A stretch of DNA of 64,000 nucleotides from Faecalibacterium sp. I3-3-89 (GCF_023347275.1 NZ_CP094468.1:2666001-2730000); one strand, 5' to 3'. Numbered from the stretch's first letter, positions 8,869 to 18,378 are shown. A program made the numbers and translations. The notes: generated by a model from the sequence alone, not told the origin.

Positions 8869-10161
8869 TCATTCTTTGATCCTGCGGCACTCGATGTAAT
8901 ACCGCTTCTCCTCCGCATGGCCCATGCTGAAGGTCTTGCGGGGCAGCACGCCGCCCATCACGATGCCCTTGAACAGGTCGCTCTTCTCGAAGGGCGGCAG
9001 CAGGAAAGCCACGCCGCCCTGCTTGGTCAGGGCGCGGACAGCCGGCTCGTCGTGGACATAGTCCACCCGGGCCTCGCTGTGGCGGGCCATAAAATATTCG
9101 ATAAATTCATCCACCGTGCCCACGGTCAGCGGGGCGACGGGGTCCTCAAAGCTGAGGACATTGGACACATGGGGGCCTGCCAGCGTGAACGCCTGCTGCT
9201 TCGAGTCGCCGAAGCAGATCCCAGCCATGTTGGCGTCGCTCCACGCGATGAGGGCCAGCAGCACCGCGCCGCAGTCCACGTTGAAGAGGACGCGGTGGAT
9301 GGGTTCGATCTCGATGGCGGGCGAATGGACGTTGCACACCTCGGCCAGACACCAGCGGGCGGGGTGGTTCTCCCGCTCTTCCGGCGTCAGGGTGGGCTTC
9401 AGTTCCTCCCAGCAGGCCTTGGCCGCAGCCAGCGAATGGTTGCCGTCGCCCACGGCCAGTGTCAGGGGCGCTGCGCCCTTGGCCTGCGGATACTTGGCGT
9501 CGAAGGCTTCCTGACTGCCCAGTCCGGCCAGTGCGGCCTCGATCTGGGCCAGCAGGGCGGGGTCTTCCACGGCCCATCCGGCGATGTGGCCGCCGCCCTG
9601 CATCAGCTCACCCTCATACAGCTTTTTCAGCCCGCTCTTGTGCGCGCCGATCGGCTCGATGAGGGTGCAGCCGGGGTCGTCGGCCAGCATCATGACATGG
9701 GGCGTCTCCAGCGCCGCCCCCCGGCGCACGGTCATACGAGGCGGGATGCGCTCGGTGACGGTGCGCTCGCTGGGCCGGATGGCCGGGCGGCTGCCCTTCT
9801 CGTAGCTGTAGGCCTCAAGGTCGATCTTACCCACAAGGCCCTGCCGCACCCGTCCGCTCTGCTCGGTGCGTTCGACGTAGACGAAGCCGTCCACGGCGCG
9901 GGTCAGCACATCCCGGCTGTAGGCGTCCATCGCGGCGTGGATGCGCTCCACCCGCTGGGCCGCGTCCTTGTCCCCGAGGTAGACCTCCGGCAGGATGAGG
10001 CGCAGGGTGCTGGGGCAGCTGCCCACAGCAGCGTCTGCCCGCTCCCAGTAGGCACGGTCGCTGGTAAACTGGTCACAGGCCACACAGCCCCACTTTTCCA
10101 GAGGGATGTCCTCTCTGGGCAGAAGGATGTGGGCCGGGCCAAAGCAGGATGCAGGTTTCAT
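8869..10161 (-). CDS. DUF1015-family protein (SerK-like)
   Basis: 430 residues matching the DUF1015 family: N-terminal LLPREDIPLEKWGCVACDQFTSD, central RGAALETPHVMMLADDPG and C-terminal AVGDGNHSLAAAKACWEE with DGNHS as the hallmark. Some archaeal members are free-serine kinases; the bacterial function is not established. I chose ATG 10161 (MKPAS) because GTGAGG lies at the right distance; a GTG five codons upstream is the alternative. Twelve bases separate its stop from the helicase start, so it is in the same operon. Confidence 0.8.
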   Translation of the reverse strand: MKPASCFGPAHILLPREDIPLEKWGCVACDQFTSDRAYWERADAAVGSCPSTLRLILPEVYLGDKDAAQRVERIHAAMDAYSRDVLTRAVDGFVYVERTEQSGRVRQGLVGKIDLEAYSYEKGSRPAIRPSERTVTERIPPRMTVRRGAALETPHVMMLADDPGCTLIEPIGAHKSGLKKLYEGELMQGGGHIAGWAVEDPALLAQIEAALAGLGSQEAFDAKYPQAKGAAPLTLAVGDGNHSLAAAKACWEELKPTLTPEERENHPARWCLAEVCNVHSPAIEIEPIHRVLFNVDCGAVLLALIAWSDANMAGICFGDSKQQAFTLAGPHVSNVLSFEDPVAPLTVGTVDEFIEYFMARHSEARVDYVHDEPAVRALTKQGGVAFLLPPFEKSDLFKGIVMGGVLPRKTFSMGHAEEKRYYIECRRIKE

Positions 10162-10219
10162 GGTTACATTCCTCACTCTCTATACGATCACCGGCAGCGA
10201 AACAGGCCGCGTGATCTTC

Positions 10220-11323
10220 TTACCGGAACAGCCCCGCAGCGTCGTCCCAGAACACGGTGTGCTCCACGCCGGAGGCTGCCAGAGCGTCGCTCAGCGCATT
10301 GCGGGCGGCTTCGTCCATCGTCTGCTTGGCGGGCACCTCGACGACGAGATTCTTAACGCCCAGTGCATCGGCCTTGCCGCCCACGGTGGCAGCACCGTCC
10401 GTCACCTGCGCCAGCGAGTAGCCGTACCACAGGGTAACGCTGCCGCTGAAGCGGGCGTCCCACAGGGCGATGTCCGCCGCCAACTGGGCGCTGCGGTCGC
10501 GTCCGTCGGTGGAGCCGAAGTCCTGCTTGCCGTTCTGGGCCAGCGGGAACTGGACATTTTCCAGCAGGACATGGTCGAAGCCCATGCTCTGCACCTCGCC
10601 GATGAGGTCGCCGATGAACTGCACAGCCTCGTCGGAATAGGGGTTCAGCCATGGGTTGCCGCCGGCCGAGGCCTTATTGTCCAGCCAGAGGTATTCCTGC
10701 CCGGTGTAGCCGATGGCCATGCCGCGGTTGGCGCGGGCGGCGGCGGGGTCGCGGAAGGCAGCCAGCTTGGCCACCGGCACAAGGCCGTTCTCCTTCAGCA
10801 CCGAGGCGATGAGGGACGGGTCGAGGGATGCGCCCTCGATGCTGCCCGCCGCAGCGGGGAGGGCGGAGGGGTACAGGATCTGCCCGCTGCTGTCCTTCAG
10901 GGTCACGACGGCATACGCCGCACCCTGCCGGGCCAGCTCCTGCGCCGCAGCCCGCAGCGAAGCTTCATCCCGGGCCGCAGCGGTGTCCAGAACGCCCCAG
11001 CTGCCCTCAATGATGGCATTGGCGGGCGCGGCGGCGGGTTCCGACGAAGCAGGCTGCACCTCCGAGGAGGCCGCAGGCTCTGCCGCCGCCTCGGACGAAG
11101 CGGCCACGCTGGACGCTGCCGGCCCGGACGAGGCCGAGAGGTCGCGGTTGCGCACCACGGTATACCAGGTGTGGGTGGCCCAGTCCAGCACATGGGGCGC
11201 AGCCAGCCAGCCCACCACCAGCACCACGGCCACCAGCACCACGATGCCGACGACCTTCTTGACCCACATACCGGGGCTGTAAAAACTGCGGTGATACCGC
11301 TTGACCTTTTTATACTTTGCCAT
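10220..11323 (-). CDS. Membrane-anchored putative glycoside hydrolase (DUF4015-like)
   Basis: 367 residues. A basic N-terminus (MAKYKKVKRYHRSF) and one membrane helix (residues ~24-47) precede a Ser/Ala/Glu-rich linker (~65-105) and an extracellular domain with TIM-barrel features: GSWGVLDTAAAR, GMAIGYTGQEYLWLDN, WLNPYSDEAVQFIGDL and GFDHVLLENVQFP. This is the pattern of DUF4015 putative hydrolases. The start is set by GGAGAAAGGGA upstream of 11323. It follows rnfA by 24 bases, so it is probably co-transcribed although functionally unrelated. Confidence 0.68.
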   Translation of the reverse strand: MAKYKKVKRYHRSFYSPGMWVKKVVGIVVLVAVVLVVGWLAAPHVLDWATHTWYTVVRNRDLSASSGPAASSVAASSEAAAEPAASSEVQPASSEPAAAPANAIIEGSWGVLDTAAARDEASLRAAAQELARQGAAYAVVTLKDSSGQILYPSALPAAAGSIEGASLDPSLIASVLKENGLVPVAKLAAFRDPAAARANRGMAIGYTGQEYLWLDNKASAGGNPWLNPYSDEAVQFIGDLIGEVQSMGFDHVLLENVQFPLAQNGKQDFGSTDGRDRSAQLAADIALWDARFSGSVTLWYGYSLAQVTDGAATVGGKADALGVKNLVVEVPAKQTMDEAARNALSDALAASGVEHTVFWDDAAGLFR

Positions 11324-11347
11324 GTTCGTCCCTTTCTCCTGCACTCC

Positions 11348-11962
11348 TTACAGGATCACCGAGTGGCCCGTAAAACCATAGATAGCCAGCGCCAGCACGC
11401 CGACATAGACCAGCGTGATGGGCAGGCCCCGGAACGCCTCCGGGATGGCCTCGCTGCGCAGACGGTGGTCGGCCTCCGTCACCAGCATGACGGCCAGCAG
11501 ATAGCCGAGGCCGCTGCCAAGGCCGAAGCCCATGCTCTGCTCCAGCGTAAAGCTCTGGGTACGCTCCACCAGCACCGTGCCCAGCACACCGCTGTTGACT
11601 GCGGCAGCAGGCAGGATGCGGAGCAGCTGGCCGCCGTGGTGTCTGCCCCGCGCTGCCCAGAGCACAAGGAATTCAAACAGGCTCACCACCGCCACGCAGG
11701 CCAGATAGACCAGCGGGCGGAGCTGGGCGAAGTTGGGCTGGGCGGCCGCGAAACCGCCTGCATAGAAAGCCAGCGGAGCCACCAGCACCTGCGTCACGCA
11801 GAGCAGCAGGGCGAACCACCCGCTGCTGGTGCGCTCGTCGCCCACCAGCTGGACCAGCCGGGAGACGCCCAGACCGCGGGTGAACACCGCATTCTGCGCA
11901 AAGATGGCCAGCACGGCGTAGCTGAAAAAGACGCCGACGGCCTGCATCACATCATTGCTCAT
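11348..11962 (-). CDS. rnfA: Rnf complex subunit RnfA
   Basis: 204-residue, six-helix membrane protein of the RnfA/NqrE type. The segment FFSYAVLAIFAQNAVFTRGLG corresponds to the 'NN.V..R.LG' helix and LRILPAAAVNSGVLGTVL to the second inverted half. Rnf couples ferredoxin:NAD+ electron transfer to Na+ or H+ export. The start overlaps the end of rnfE by 11 bases with GGGGGAG upstream. It completes a D-E-A trio with no C, G or B nearby. Confidence 0.82.
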   Translation of the reverse strand: MSNDVMQAVGVFFSYAVLAIFAQNAVFTRGLGVSRLVQLVGDERTSSGWFALLLCVTQVLVAPLAFYAGGFAAAQPNFAQLRPLVYLACVAVVSLFEFLVLWAARGRHHGGQLLRILPAAAVNSGVLGTVLVERTQSFTLEQSMGFGLGSGLGYLLAVMLVTEADHRLRSEAIPEAFRGLPITLVYVGVLALAIYGFTGHSVIL

Positions 11963-12680
11963 CCTGAGGCTCCCCCTCTCTCTGGCGGTAGACTGCCATG
12001 AGGCCCCGGGCCTCCGATGTCAGATAATCTTTCTGCTTCTTGGCCAGCGTGCGCCAAACAGCGCACAGCACGCCCAGCACGATGAAGCCGCCTGCCGGCA
12101 TCCCCGCCATCGGCAGGATGGGGCGGCTGAGCAGATGGCCGAACACCGTACCGGCGCTCAGCCACTCCCGCACGCAGCCCAGCAGCAGGAGCAGCAGGCT
12201 GTAGCCCACCGTGATGCGCACGCCCTTGGAGAGGGCCTTGCGGGGCGACTCCTGCACCCGGCCAAAGCGGTAGGTCAGCAGCGGCTCCACCACCAGCATG
12301 GGCAGGTAGATGCCCAGCACCAGCAGGCTCACCCCGAACAGGCGGTTCAGGATGGGGTAGGCTGCCAGATAGACCACCGCCGCGCTGCCCGAATAGAGGA
12401 TGCTGCGGGGCAGCAGCTTCTTTTCCAGTTCTGCTTTGGACGGATGCTCCTCCCGCAGGGGGAACAGGCGGCTCAGCAGACAGGCCAGCAGACGGGAGGG
12501 CGTCAGCAGCAGCGCCACCGCCGCCGCCAGCATCAGAGCGTTCTGGCCGTTGGTGGCAAGGACCACCAGCGGCGCAAGGCCCATACCCTGCATGACCACG
12601 GGATTGTTCAGGAAGACGCGGTCATGGTGGAAGAATCGCTCCGGGTCGCGGGCGATGAGTTCTGCACTTCTCCGCTTCAT
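11952..12680 (-). CDS. rnfE: Rnf complex subunit RnfE
   Basis: 242-residue membrane protein homologous to RnfA (the A/E pair forms the pseudo-symmetric core). The N-terminus DRVFLNNPVVMQGMGLAPLV matches the RnfE 'NNP...Q.LGLCP' motif. It is longer than usual because of a polar insertion (~residues 72-90, LREEHPSKAELEKKLLPR). The start overlaps the rnfD stop by 4 bases (ATGA). Confidence 0.82.
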   Translation of the reverse strand: MKRRSAELIARDPERFFHHDRVFLNNPVVMQGMGLAPLVVLATNGQNALMLAAAVALLLTPSRLLACLLSRLFPLREEHPSKAELEKKLLPRSILYSGSAAVVYLAAYPILNRLFGVSLLVLGIYLPMLVVEPLLTYRFGRVQESPRKALSKGVRITVGYSLLLLLLGCVREWLSAGTVFGHLLSRPILPMAGMPAGGFIVLGVLCAVWRTLAKKQKDYLTSEARGLMAVYRQREGEPQDEQ

Positions 12681-13705
12681 ACGGCATCCCCCTTTCCGGT
12701 CTGCTTTTTCCAGCTGCTGTGGAGCAGCTCGTAGAGATGGACTTCGGTGCGGTCGAGCCAGCCGGAGATGCTGTTGACCGCCAGCAGCGCGAAGCAGACG
12801 CCCGTCTCATAGACGCCGAAGTAGCGGAAGCCCATCGTGAAGGCACCCACCATGATGCCGTAGAGGATGCGGCCCAGCCGGTGGTGGGCGCAGGTATACG
12901 GCTCGTTGAGCAGGAAGACGGCGCTGAAGATCATCGCGCCCGTCAGCAGTTCGTCGCGCACGCAGCGCAGACGGAACATGGCGCTGACGGCAAAGGACGC
13001 ATCCTCGGTCAGGCCCAGCTGACGCGGGAAGAGGAAGACGATGACGCCCGCCGTGACGAGAAAGCTCAGGGCAGCGCTCAGCTTGATGTCCTTCTGCACC
13101 CAGAGGAAAAGCCCGCAGGCCGCCAGCACGAGGGCCGAGCCTGCGCCCATCGGGGCGGCATACTCGCCCAGCGCCAGCGACAGACCGCTCAGGTTGATGA
13201 GGCCGCCGCTGCGCAGGGTATCCGAGATGGTGCTGGCCGTAGCCACGCCGGAGGCGTCCCACAGGGGGATGCTGGTGTAAGGGGTCGGATAGCGGAACAC
13301 CTGCTCCGGCCACGACACCGCCGCCACCGCATAGCCCACGGCAGCCGGGTTAAAGGGGTAGCTGCCATAGCCGCCGAAGACCTCTTTGCCGATGAGGACA
13401 CCGGCCACGATGGCAGCGGCGAGGACATACCAGTCCACCGTCGCGGGCATCAGCAGGGCGATGACGAGGGCAAAGCTCTCGTTGGAATAGTCCCCGGGCT
13501 GGTAGACGCGGCGGCGCAGCAGCGAGATGAGCCGGTCGCACAGGTTGCCCATCAGCAGCGCAAAGCCGCAGAGCAGCAGCGGGCGCAGGCCGTAAAGGTA
13601 GCAGGAGACGCAGAGCAGCGGCACGCAGAGAAAGCAGATGTGCTTGTAGTATCTGCCGGTGTGCTGCAGCTCTTCTTCCTGCTTCCGGATCAATGCTTCA
13701 TCCAT
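12677..13705 (-). CDS. rnfD: Rnf complex subunit RnfD
   Basis: 342-residue membrane subunit of the RnfD/NqrB family. About nine helices; KEVFGGYGSYPFNPAAVGYA (residues ~107-126) is the conserved 'GG.G.N.FNPA..G' signature. In RnfD a covalent FMN sits on a Thr of an (S/T)GAT-like motif; here SGVATAST near residue 150 is the nearest candidate, so the flavin site is altered or shifted. The start at 13705 has GAGAGGGAA upstream; it follows rpe by 13 bases. Confidence 0.85.
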   Translation of the reverse strand: MDEALIRKQEEELQHTGRYYKHICFLCVPLLCVSCYLYGLRPLLLCGFALLMGNLCDRLISLLRRRVYQPGDYSNESFALVIALLMPATVDWYVLAAAIVAGVLIGKEVFGGYGSYPFNPAAVGYAVAAVSWPEQVFRYPTPYTSIPLWDASGVATASTISDTLRSGGLINLSGLSLALGEYAAPMGAGSALVLAACGLFLWVQKDIKLSAALSFLVTAGVIVFLFPRQLGLTEDASFAVSAMFRLRCVRDELLTGAMIFSAVFLLNEPYTCAHHRLGRILYGIMVGAFTMGFRYFGVYETGVCFALLAVNSISGWLDRTEVHLYELLHSSWKKQTGKGDAV

Positions 13706-13718
13706 GGGCCGTTCCCTC

Positions 13719-14369
13719 TCAGAGCGCGGCCAGCGCGCGGACGGCGGCAGCGGGGTCGGCCGCACCATAGATGGCACTGCCTGCCACCAGCACGTCTGCA
13801 CCGGCGGCGACGCACTGCGGAGCGGTGGCAGCGTCCACGCCGCCGTCCACTTCCAGCAGGAAGCGCAGGCCCCGGCGCTCCTTCTCTGTCTTGAGCCAGC
13901 GGAGCTTGTCGAGGGCCGAGGGCATGAACTTCTGCCCGCCGAAGCCCGGCTCCACGCTCATGACCAGCACGAGGTCCAGCTGGTCGAGATAATAGCCCAG
14001 CTCCTCCACCGGGGTGCCGGGCTTGATGGTCATGCCCACCTTGCAGCCCTGCGCCTTGATGGCGTCGATGGTCTCCTGAATGTCGTCATCGCACTCGAGG
14101 TGGAAGTTCAGCAGACTGGCACCGGCCTTGGCAAAGGCCTCGGCGTACTGCTGCGGGTGGGTGATCATCAGATGGACGTCGTAGAACGCATCCGGCATGG
14201 CCTTGTGCAGGCTCTTGAGCACCGGGACGCCGAAGCTGATGTTCGGCACGAAGTGGCCGTCCATCACATCATAATGCAGCATTTTTGCGCCGGCATCCAG
14301 CACCATGCGGCAGTCTGCGCCGAGCTTGCTGAAGTCAGCCGAAAGGATCGAAGGACTGATCGTTGTCAT
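13719..14369 (-). CDS. rpe: Ribulose-phosphate 3-epimerase
   Basis: 216-residue TIM-barrel enzyme interconverting ribulose 5-phosphate and xylulose 5-phosphate. ISPSILSADFSKLG at the N-terminus, the metal/acid-base segment HYDVMDGHFVPNISFG, VMSVEPGFGGQKF and the C-terminal EVDGGVDAAT are all conserved, including both catalytic Asp residues. Full length. First gene of the leftward run that continues through rnfDEA to rlmA. Confidence 0.96.
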   Translation of the reverse strand: MTTISPSILSADFSKLGADCRMVLDAGAKMLHYDVMDGHFVPNISFGVPVLKSLHKAMPDAFYDVHLMITHPQQYAEAFAKAGASLLNFHLECDDDIQETIDAIKAQGCKVGMTIKPGTPVEELGYYLDQLDLVLVMSVEPGFGGQKFMPSALDKLRWLKTEKERRGLRFLLEVDGGVDAATAPQCVAAGADVLVAGSAIYGAADPAAAVRALAAL

Positions 14370-14550
14370 TTTATTTTACTCCCTGTTGTTTCCAAGAGAT
14401 TTTTTGTGTTTTCGCCCTGCCGCCGCCCCCTGTGGGGGACAGTCGGCATAGTTGTTTATAGTTTACATGAAAACGGCGAAAAAATCAAACCCGCCGCCGT
14501 GTTTTTCACGGAAAAGACGTAAACTCCGCCTGCACCCCTTCTTCTGCAAT

Positions 14551-14589
14551 GCAAAAAGCAGCCAGACCGCTCCTCTGGGGAGCAGTCTG
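14551..14589 (-). terminator. Terminator of the two-component operon
   Basis: On the minus strand CAGACTGCTCC / GGAGCGGTCTG (14589-14563) with a 5-nt loop is followed by GCTGCTTTTTGC. It lies just after the histidine-kinase stop. Confidence 0.8.
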
Positions 14590-14600
14590 ACCGCTGTGCT

Positions 14601-16118
14601 TCAGTCTACCGGCTTCATGCTGGCCGGGTCTTCCACTGCGCCGGGAAGGCCGCTCTCGTCGGGCAGACGCTTCATGCCGCCGGGGTTCGGGGGCTGGACA
14701 GGCAGGGTGAACACGAATCTGCACCACTCGCCCTGCTGGCTCTCGACGCGGATCTGACCGCCGGAGAGGTTGACCAGCACCTTGCAGATGTTCAGGCCGA
14801 GGCCTGCGCCCCGGGCATGGAGGCCCCGGGACTGGTCTTCCTTATAAAAGCGCTGGAAAACGTAGGGCAGCGCCTCGGGGCTGATACCCTGACCGGAGTT
14901 CCAGATGGAGACCTCCACCTCCGGGCCGAGCTTTTCCACCCCGAAGCGGATGGTGCCGCCGGCGGGGGTGAACTTGATGGCGTTGTCCAGCAGGTTATAG
15001 GCCACCTGATGGATGAGGTCGGGGTCGGCGTAGACCAGTACCTTCTCGTCCATCGTCAGGCCGTCGATGTCGATCATCCCGTCGTTGATGCGCTGTTCGG
15101 CCGAGAGGGCCACGCCGGTGAGGGTCTCCCAGATGTTGAACATCCGGGCATTCACCTGATATTCGCCGCTCTCCAGCTTGGACAGGTCCAGCATATTCTG
15201 GATGAGGCGGGCCAGACGGCCCGTTTCCTCGCTGACCAGCTGCAAGTAGTGGTTCTGCATCTCGGGCGGGATGGTGCCGTCCAGAATGCCGTCGATGAAG
15301 CCCTTGATGGTCGTCATAGGGGTGCGCAGCTCATGGGCGATGTTGCCCATGAACTGGCCCCGGGAATTGTCGTTGGACTGGATGTTGTCTGCCATCTTGT
15401 TGAAGGTGCGGGCAAGGTCGGCCACCTCGCCCTCGCCGTCCACGCCCTCGACCCGGACGGACAGGTCGCCGCCGCCGAAGCGCTGGGCCGCATCCGTCAC
15501 CTTCTGGAGCGGGTCGGTGAGCTTGTGCATCATCACCTTCGTGAGCACGCTGGCCAGAAGCAGCATCAGGCAGGCCGAGAGGAAAAAGTTCGAGAAGAAC
15601 TCTCTGCGGAACTCCGCCAGCCGCTCGCCGGACGAGCAGAGAAAGAGGTAACCGGTGCACGCGCCGTCCTCGCTGCGCATCTCACGCACCGAGATGTAGC
15701 TTTTCTCCGCCAGCACACCGCCCAGTGTGTCGAAGAGATGGTAGTTCTCCTTGGCCTTGCCCGCCTTTTCCAGCACCTCAGCCTCCACCGTATCGCCGGT
15801 CAGCTTTTCCGGCACGGACGCCAGCATCACATTGCCGTCGCAATCGGTGAAGAACAGATAGGCCTCCGCGCTCTCGCCGATGATCTCGAGCTTGGTGCTC
15901 AGGGCTTCCAGCTCTTCGCCCTCGGGCAGAGAGGCCTCCTGCACAAGGTAGGACGCCGTCCGCTGGGCGACGTTGACCACCTCATCCAGCGTATCGTACC
16001 GCTCCTGCGCAAAATACCGGCTGAAGAGCACCAGCTCAGAGCCGCCCATGACCACCGTGCCGAAGATGAGCAGAGTGCTCATGAGCGAAAAGAACGCAAC
16101 TGGGATACTTTTGCGCAT
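14601..16118 (-). CDS. Sensor histidine kinase (HAMP type)
   Basis: 505 residues: a membrane helix (~8-32), an extracytoplasmic sensor domain (~33-170), a second helix (~178-197), a HAMP linker, the H-box FMGNIAHELRTPMTTIKGF, and the HATPase boxes NLLDNAIKFTP and GAGLGLNICK. The C-terminal tail is Pro/Asp-rich. It is the partner of the regulator encoded immediately upstream: its ATG overlaps the regulator stop (TAATG). The signal sensed cannot be deduced. Confidence 0.93.
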   Translation of the reverse strand: MRKSIPVAFFSLMSTLLIFGTVVMGGSELVLFSRYFAQERYDTLDEVVNVAQRTASYLVQEASLPEGEELEALSTKLEIIGESAEAYLFFTDCDGNVMLASVPEKLTGDTVEAEVLEKAGKAKENYHLFDTLGGVLAEKSYISVREMRSEDGACTGYLFLCSSGERLAEFRREFFSNFFLSACLMLLLASVLTKVMMHKLTDPLQKVTDAAQRFGGGDLSVRVEGVDGEGEVADLARTFNKMADNIQSNDNSRGQFMGNIAHELRTPMTTIKGFIDGILDGTIPPEMQNHYLQLVSEETGRLARLIQNMLDLSKLESGEYQVNARMFNIWETLTGVALSAEQRINDGMIDIDGLTMDEKVLVYADPDLIHQVAYNLLDNAIKFTPAGGTIRFGVEKLGPEVEVSIWNSGQGISPEALPYVFQRFYKEDQSRGLHARGAGLGLNICKVLVNLSGGQIRVESQQGEWCRFVFTLPVQPPNPGGMKRLPDESGLPGAVEDPASMKPVD

Positions 16119-16816
16119 TACTGACGCACCTCGAACTTATAGCCCACGCCCCAGACGGTCTTCAGCTCCCACTTGTCGGAGGCCCCGGCCAGCTTCTCGC
16201 GCAGGCGCTTGACATGGACGTCGATGGTGCGGCTGTCGCCGTAGTACTCGAAGCCCCACACCTCGTCCAGCAGCTGGTCGCGGGTGTAGACCCGGTTGGG
16301 GTGGGAGGCGAGGCAGTTCAGCAGCTCCAGCTCCTTCGGGGGAGCCTCCACCACCTTGCCCTTGACCCGCAGCTCGTAGCTGTTCATGTCGAGGCGGAGG
16401 TTGTCGAATTCGATGACGCCTTCGGTGCTCTCGGTCTGGGTGGTGGCGGCGGTGCAGCGGCGGAGCACCGCCTTGATGCGGGCCACCACTTCCTTGGTGT
16501 CGAAGGGCTTGACCATGTAATCATCTGCGCCCAGCTCAAGGCCCAGCACCTTGTCGAAGGTCTCGCCCTTGGCCGTCAGCATCATGACCGGGGTATTGCC
16601 CAGCTTGCGGATGCGGCGGCAGACCTCGAGGCCGTCCATCTTGGGCATCATCACATCCAGCAGCACCATATCAGGCTTGAGCTGGTTGAATTTCTCAAGG
16701 CCCTCTTCGCCGTCGTTGGCGGTCGTGACCTGATAGCCCTCCTTGGTCAGGTAGAGCCGCAGCAGCTCGCAGATGTTGGTATCGTCGTCCACGACGAGGA
16801 TCTTTTCGTTTGCCAT
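16118..16816 (-). CDS. OmpR/PhoB-family response regulator
   Basis: 232 residues: receiver domain with acidic pocket (VVDDD), phospho-acceptor Asp in MVLLDVMMPKMDG, conserved Thr (MMLTAKGE) and Lys (DYMVKPF), then a winged-helix DNA-binding domain (RVYTRDQLLDEVWGFEYYG...DVHVKRLREKL). RBS GGAGGA before 16816. First gene of the kinase operon; a TATAAT-like -10 (16896-16901, minus strand) lies about 80 bases upstream. Confidence 0.95.
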   Translation of the reverse strand: MANEKILVVDDDTNICELLRLYLTKEGYQVTTANDGEEGLEKFNQLKPDMVLLDVMMPKMDGLEVCRRIRKLGNTPVMMLTAKGETFDKVLGLELGADDYMVKPFDTKEVVARIKAVLRRCTAATTQTESTEGVIEFDNLRLDMNSYELRVKGKVVEAPPKELELLNCLASHPNRVYTRDQLLDEVWGFEYYGDSRTIDVHVKRLREKLAGASDKWELKTVWGVGYKFEVRQ

Positions 16817-16976
16817 GTGAGTGTTCCTCCTCTATCCAGTCAAAAGCCAGCCCCGCACGGGCACCGGCTGCGATCCCGAGTTTAACTCATATTCTATTAT
16901 ACGGGACAGTTATGACAAAATAAAGAAGGTTTTGTATGATTTTTTGAATCTTTGGCGGCCAAGGGCCGGAGAACAC

Positions 16977-17008
16977 AAAAGGGGCCTCCTTTGCAGGAAG
17001 CCCCTTTT
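16977..17008 (-). terminator. Terminator-like hairpin
   Basis: AAAAGGGGC / GCCCCTTTT with an additional inner TCCT/AGGA pairing. It lies between the DAACS transporter stop and the two-component promoter; T runs occur on both sides, so the direction is not certain. Confidence 0.7.
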
Positions 17009-17092
17009 GCATCACACGGGCCGGTCAGAATGGGGGACGCAGTCCGGTTTCCGGTATTTTCAGGGAAATGCGCTCAAATCTTTTGATGGTCC

Positions 17093-18289
17093 TTACAGGA
17101 TCGGGGTCTGGAGGTTGTCGTTGTTCTGGATGCCGTGCTTCTCGGCGTAGCCGGTCAGCATCAGGGTCAGAGCGCCGTCGCCGGTGACGTTGCAGGCGGT
17201 ACCGAAGCTATCCTGCAGGGCGAAGATGGCGAGCATCAGAGCGGTGCCGGCATCGTCGAACATCAGGACGCCAGTGATGAGGCCCAGAGAAGCCATGACC
17301 GTGCCGCCGGGGACGCCGGGAGCACCGATGGCGAAGATGCCGAGCAGGGCGCAGAAGAGGATCATGGTGCCGATGCTGGGCAGGTGGCCGTAGAGGATCT
17401 TGGAGATGGTCATGCAGAAGAAGACCTCAGTCAGGACAGAGCCGCAGAGGTGGATGTTGGCAAACAGGGGGATGCCGAAGCTGACCATGTCCTTGCGCAG
17501 GACCTTGCTCTTGCGGGCGCAGTCCAGAGCGACAGCCAGAGTGGCGGCGCTGGACATGGTGCCGACAGCGGTCAGGTAAGCGGGGCCGTAGTGGCGCAGG
17601 ACCTCCCACGGGTTCTTGCCGGAATATGCGCCGGCCAGCAGGTACAGGACAGCCAGCCAGATATAGTGGCCAGCCATAACGATGATGATGATCTGGAGGA
17701 AGGCGGGCAGCTGGTGGGTGATCATGCCCTCATAGCTCAGGTTGCAGAAGGTAGCAGCGATATAGAAGGGCAGCATGGGGATGATGATCTTGCCGACGAT
17801 GTCCAGCACGATGTTCTGGAACTCGCCGAGGATGTCGCAGGTCAGCTTGCTGTTGGTCCAGGTAGCAGCCAGACCCACCAGAACGCTGAGCACGAGGGCG
17901 CTCATGACGCTCATGATCTGGGGGATGTTCAGCTCAAAGACGACGCCGGGCAGGGTCTTCAGACCAGCCACCTCGGTGTCGATGGACAGGTGCGGGATGA
18001 GGGCGTAGCCTGCGGTGGTGCTCATGAGGGCTGCGCAGACGGAGGAAACGTAGGCGATGACGATCGCCACGCCCAGCAGACGGGAGGCGTTCTTGCCCAG
18101 CTTGGTGATGGACGGGGCGATGAAGCCGATGATGATGAGCGGCACACAGAAGGTGATGAGCTGGCCCATGATATACTGTAAGGTAACGACGACCTTCATG
18201 ACGCTCTCGGGGAAGATCTGGCCCAGAATAACGCCGATGATGATGCCGAGAAGCAGCCGGAACGGCAGATTATTGAATAGCTTTTTCAT
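17093..18289 (-). CDS. Dicarboxylate/amino acid:cation symporter (DAACS)
   Basis: 398-residue Glt/SstT-type carrier. The N-terminal helices, LITFCVPLIIIGFIAPSI (helix 3 region), SSAATLAVALDC (the 'SS.ATLP' hairpin equivalent) and IGAPGVPGGTVMASLG (second hairpin) are visible. The substrate site NVTGDGA lacks the Arg typical of acidic amino-acid carriers, pointing to a neutral substrate such as serine, threonine or cysteine. This fits its operon with cyuA and ridA. RBS AGGGG before 18289. Confidence 0.87.
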   Translation of the reverse strand: MKKLFNNLPFRLLLGIIIGVILGQIFPESVMKVVVTLQYIMGQLITFCVPLIIIGFIAPSITKLGKNASRLLGVAIVIAYVSSVCAALMSTTAGYALIPHLSIDTEVAGLKTLPGVVFELNIPQIMSVMSALVLSVLVGLAATWTNSKLTCDILGEFQNIVLDIVGKIIIPMLPFYIAATFCNLSYEGMITHQLPAFLQIIIIVMAGHYIWLAVLYLLAGAYSGKNPWEVLRHYGPAYLTAVGTMSSAATLAVALDCARKSKVLRKDMVSFGIPLFANIHLCGSVLTEVFFCMTISKILYGHLPSIGTMILFCALLGIFAIGAPGVPGGTVMASLGLITGVLMFDDAGTALMLAIFALQDSFGTACNVTGDGALTLMLTGYAEKHGIQNNDNLQTPIL

Positions 18290-18378
18290 AACATTTTACC
18301 CCTAATCTTCTCCTGCGCTGTGGGCGCAGGGTGTTTTTTGCAGGATGCGGATGCAGGCTTGCTAGAGGGTGAGGACGC

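Noticed and set aside
6814-10356. A 1180-codon open frame on the + strand antisense to rlmA, the DEAD helicase and DUF1015 genes
   Set aside because: It is a GC-rich mirror of real minus-strand genes, shows no domain, and has biased low-complexity composition.
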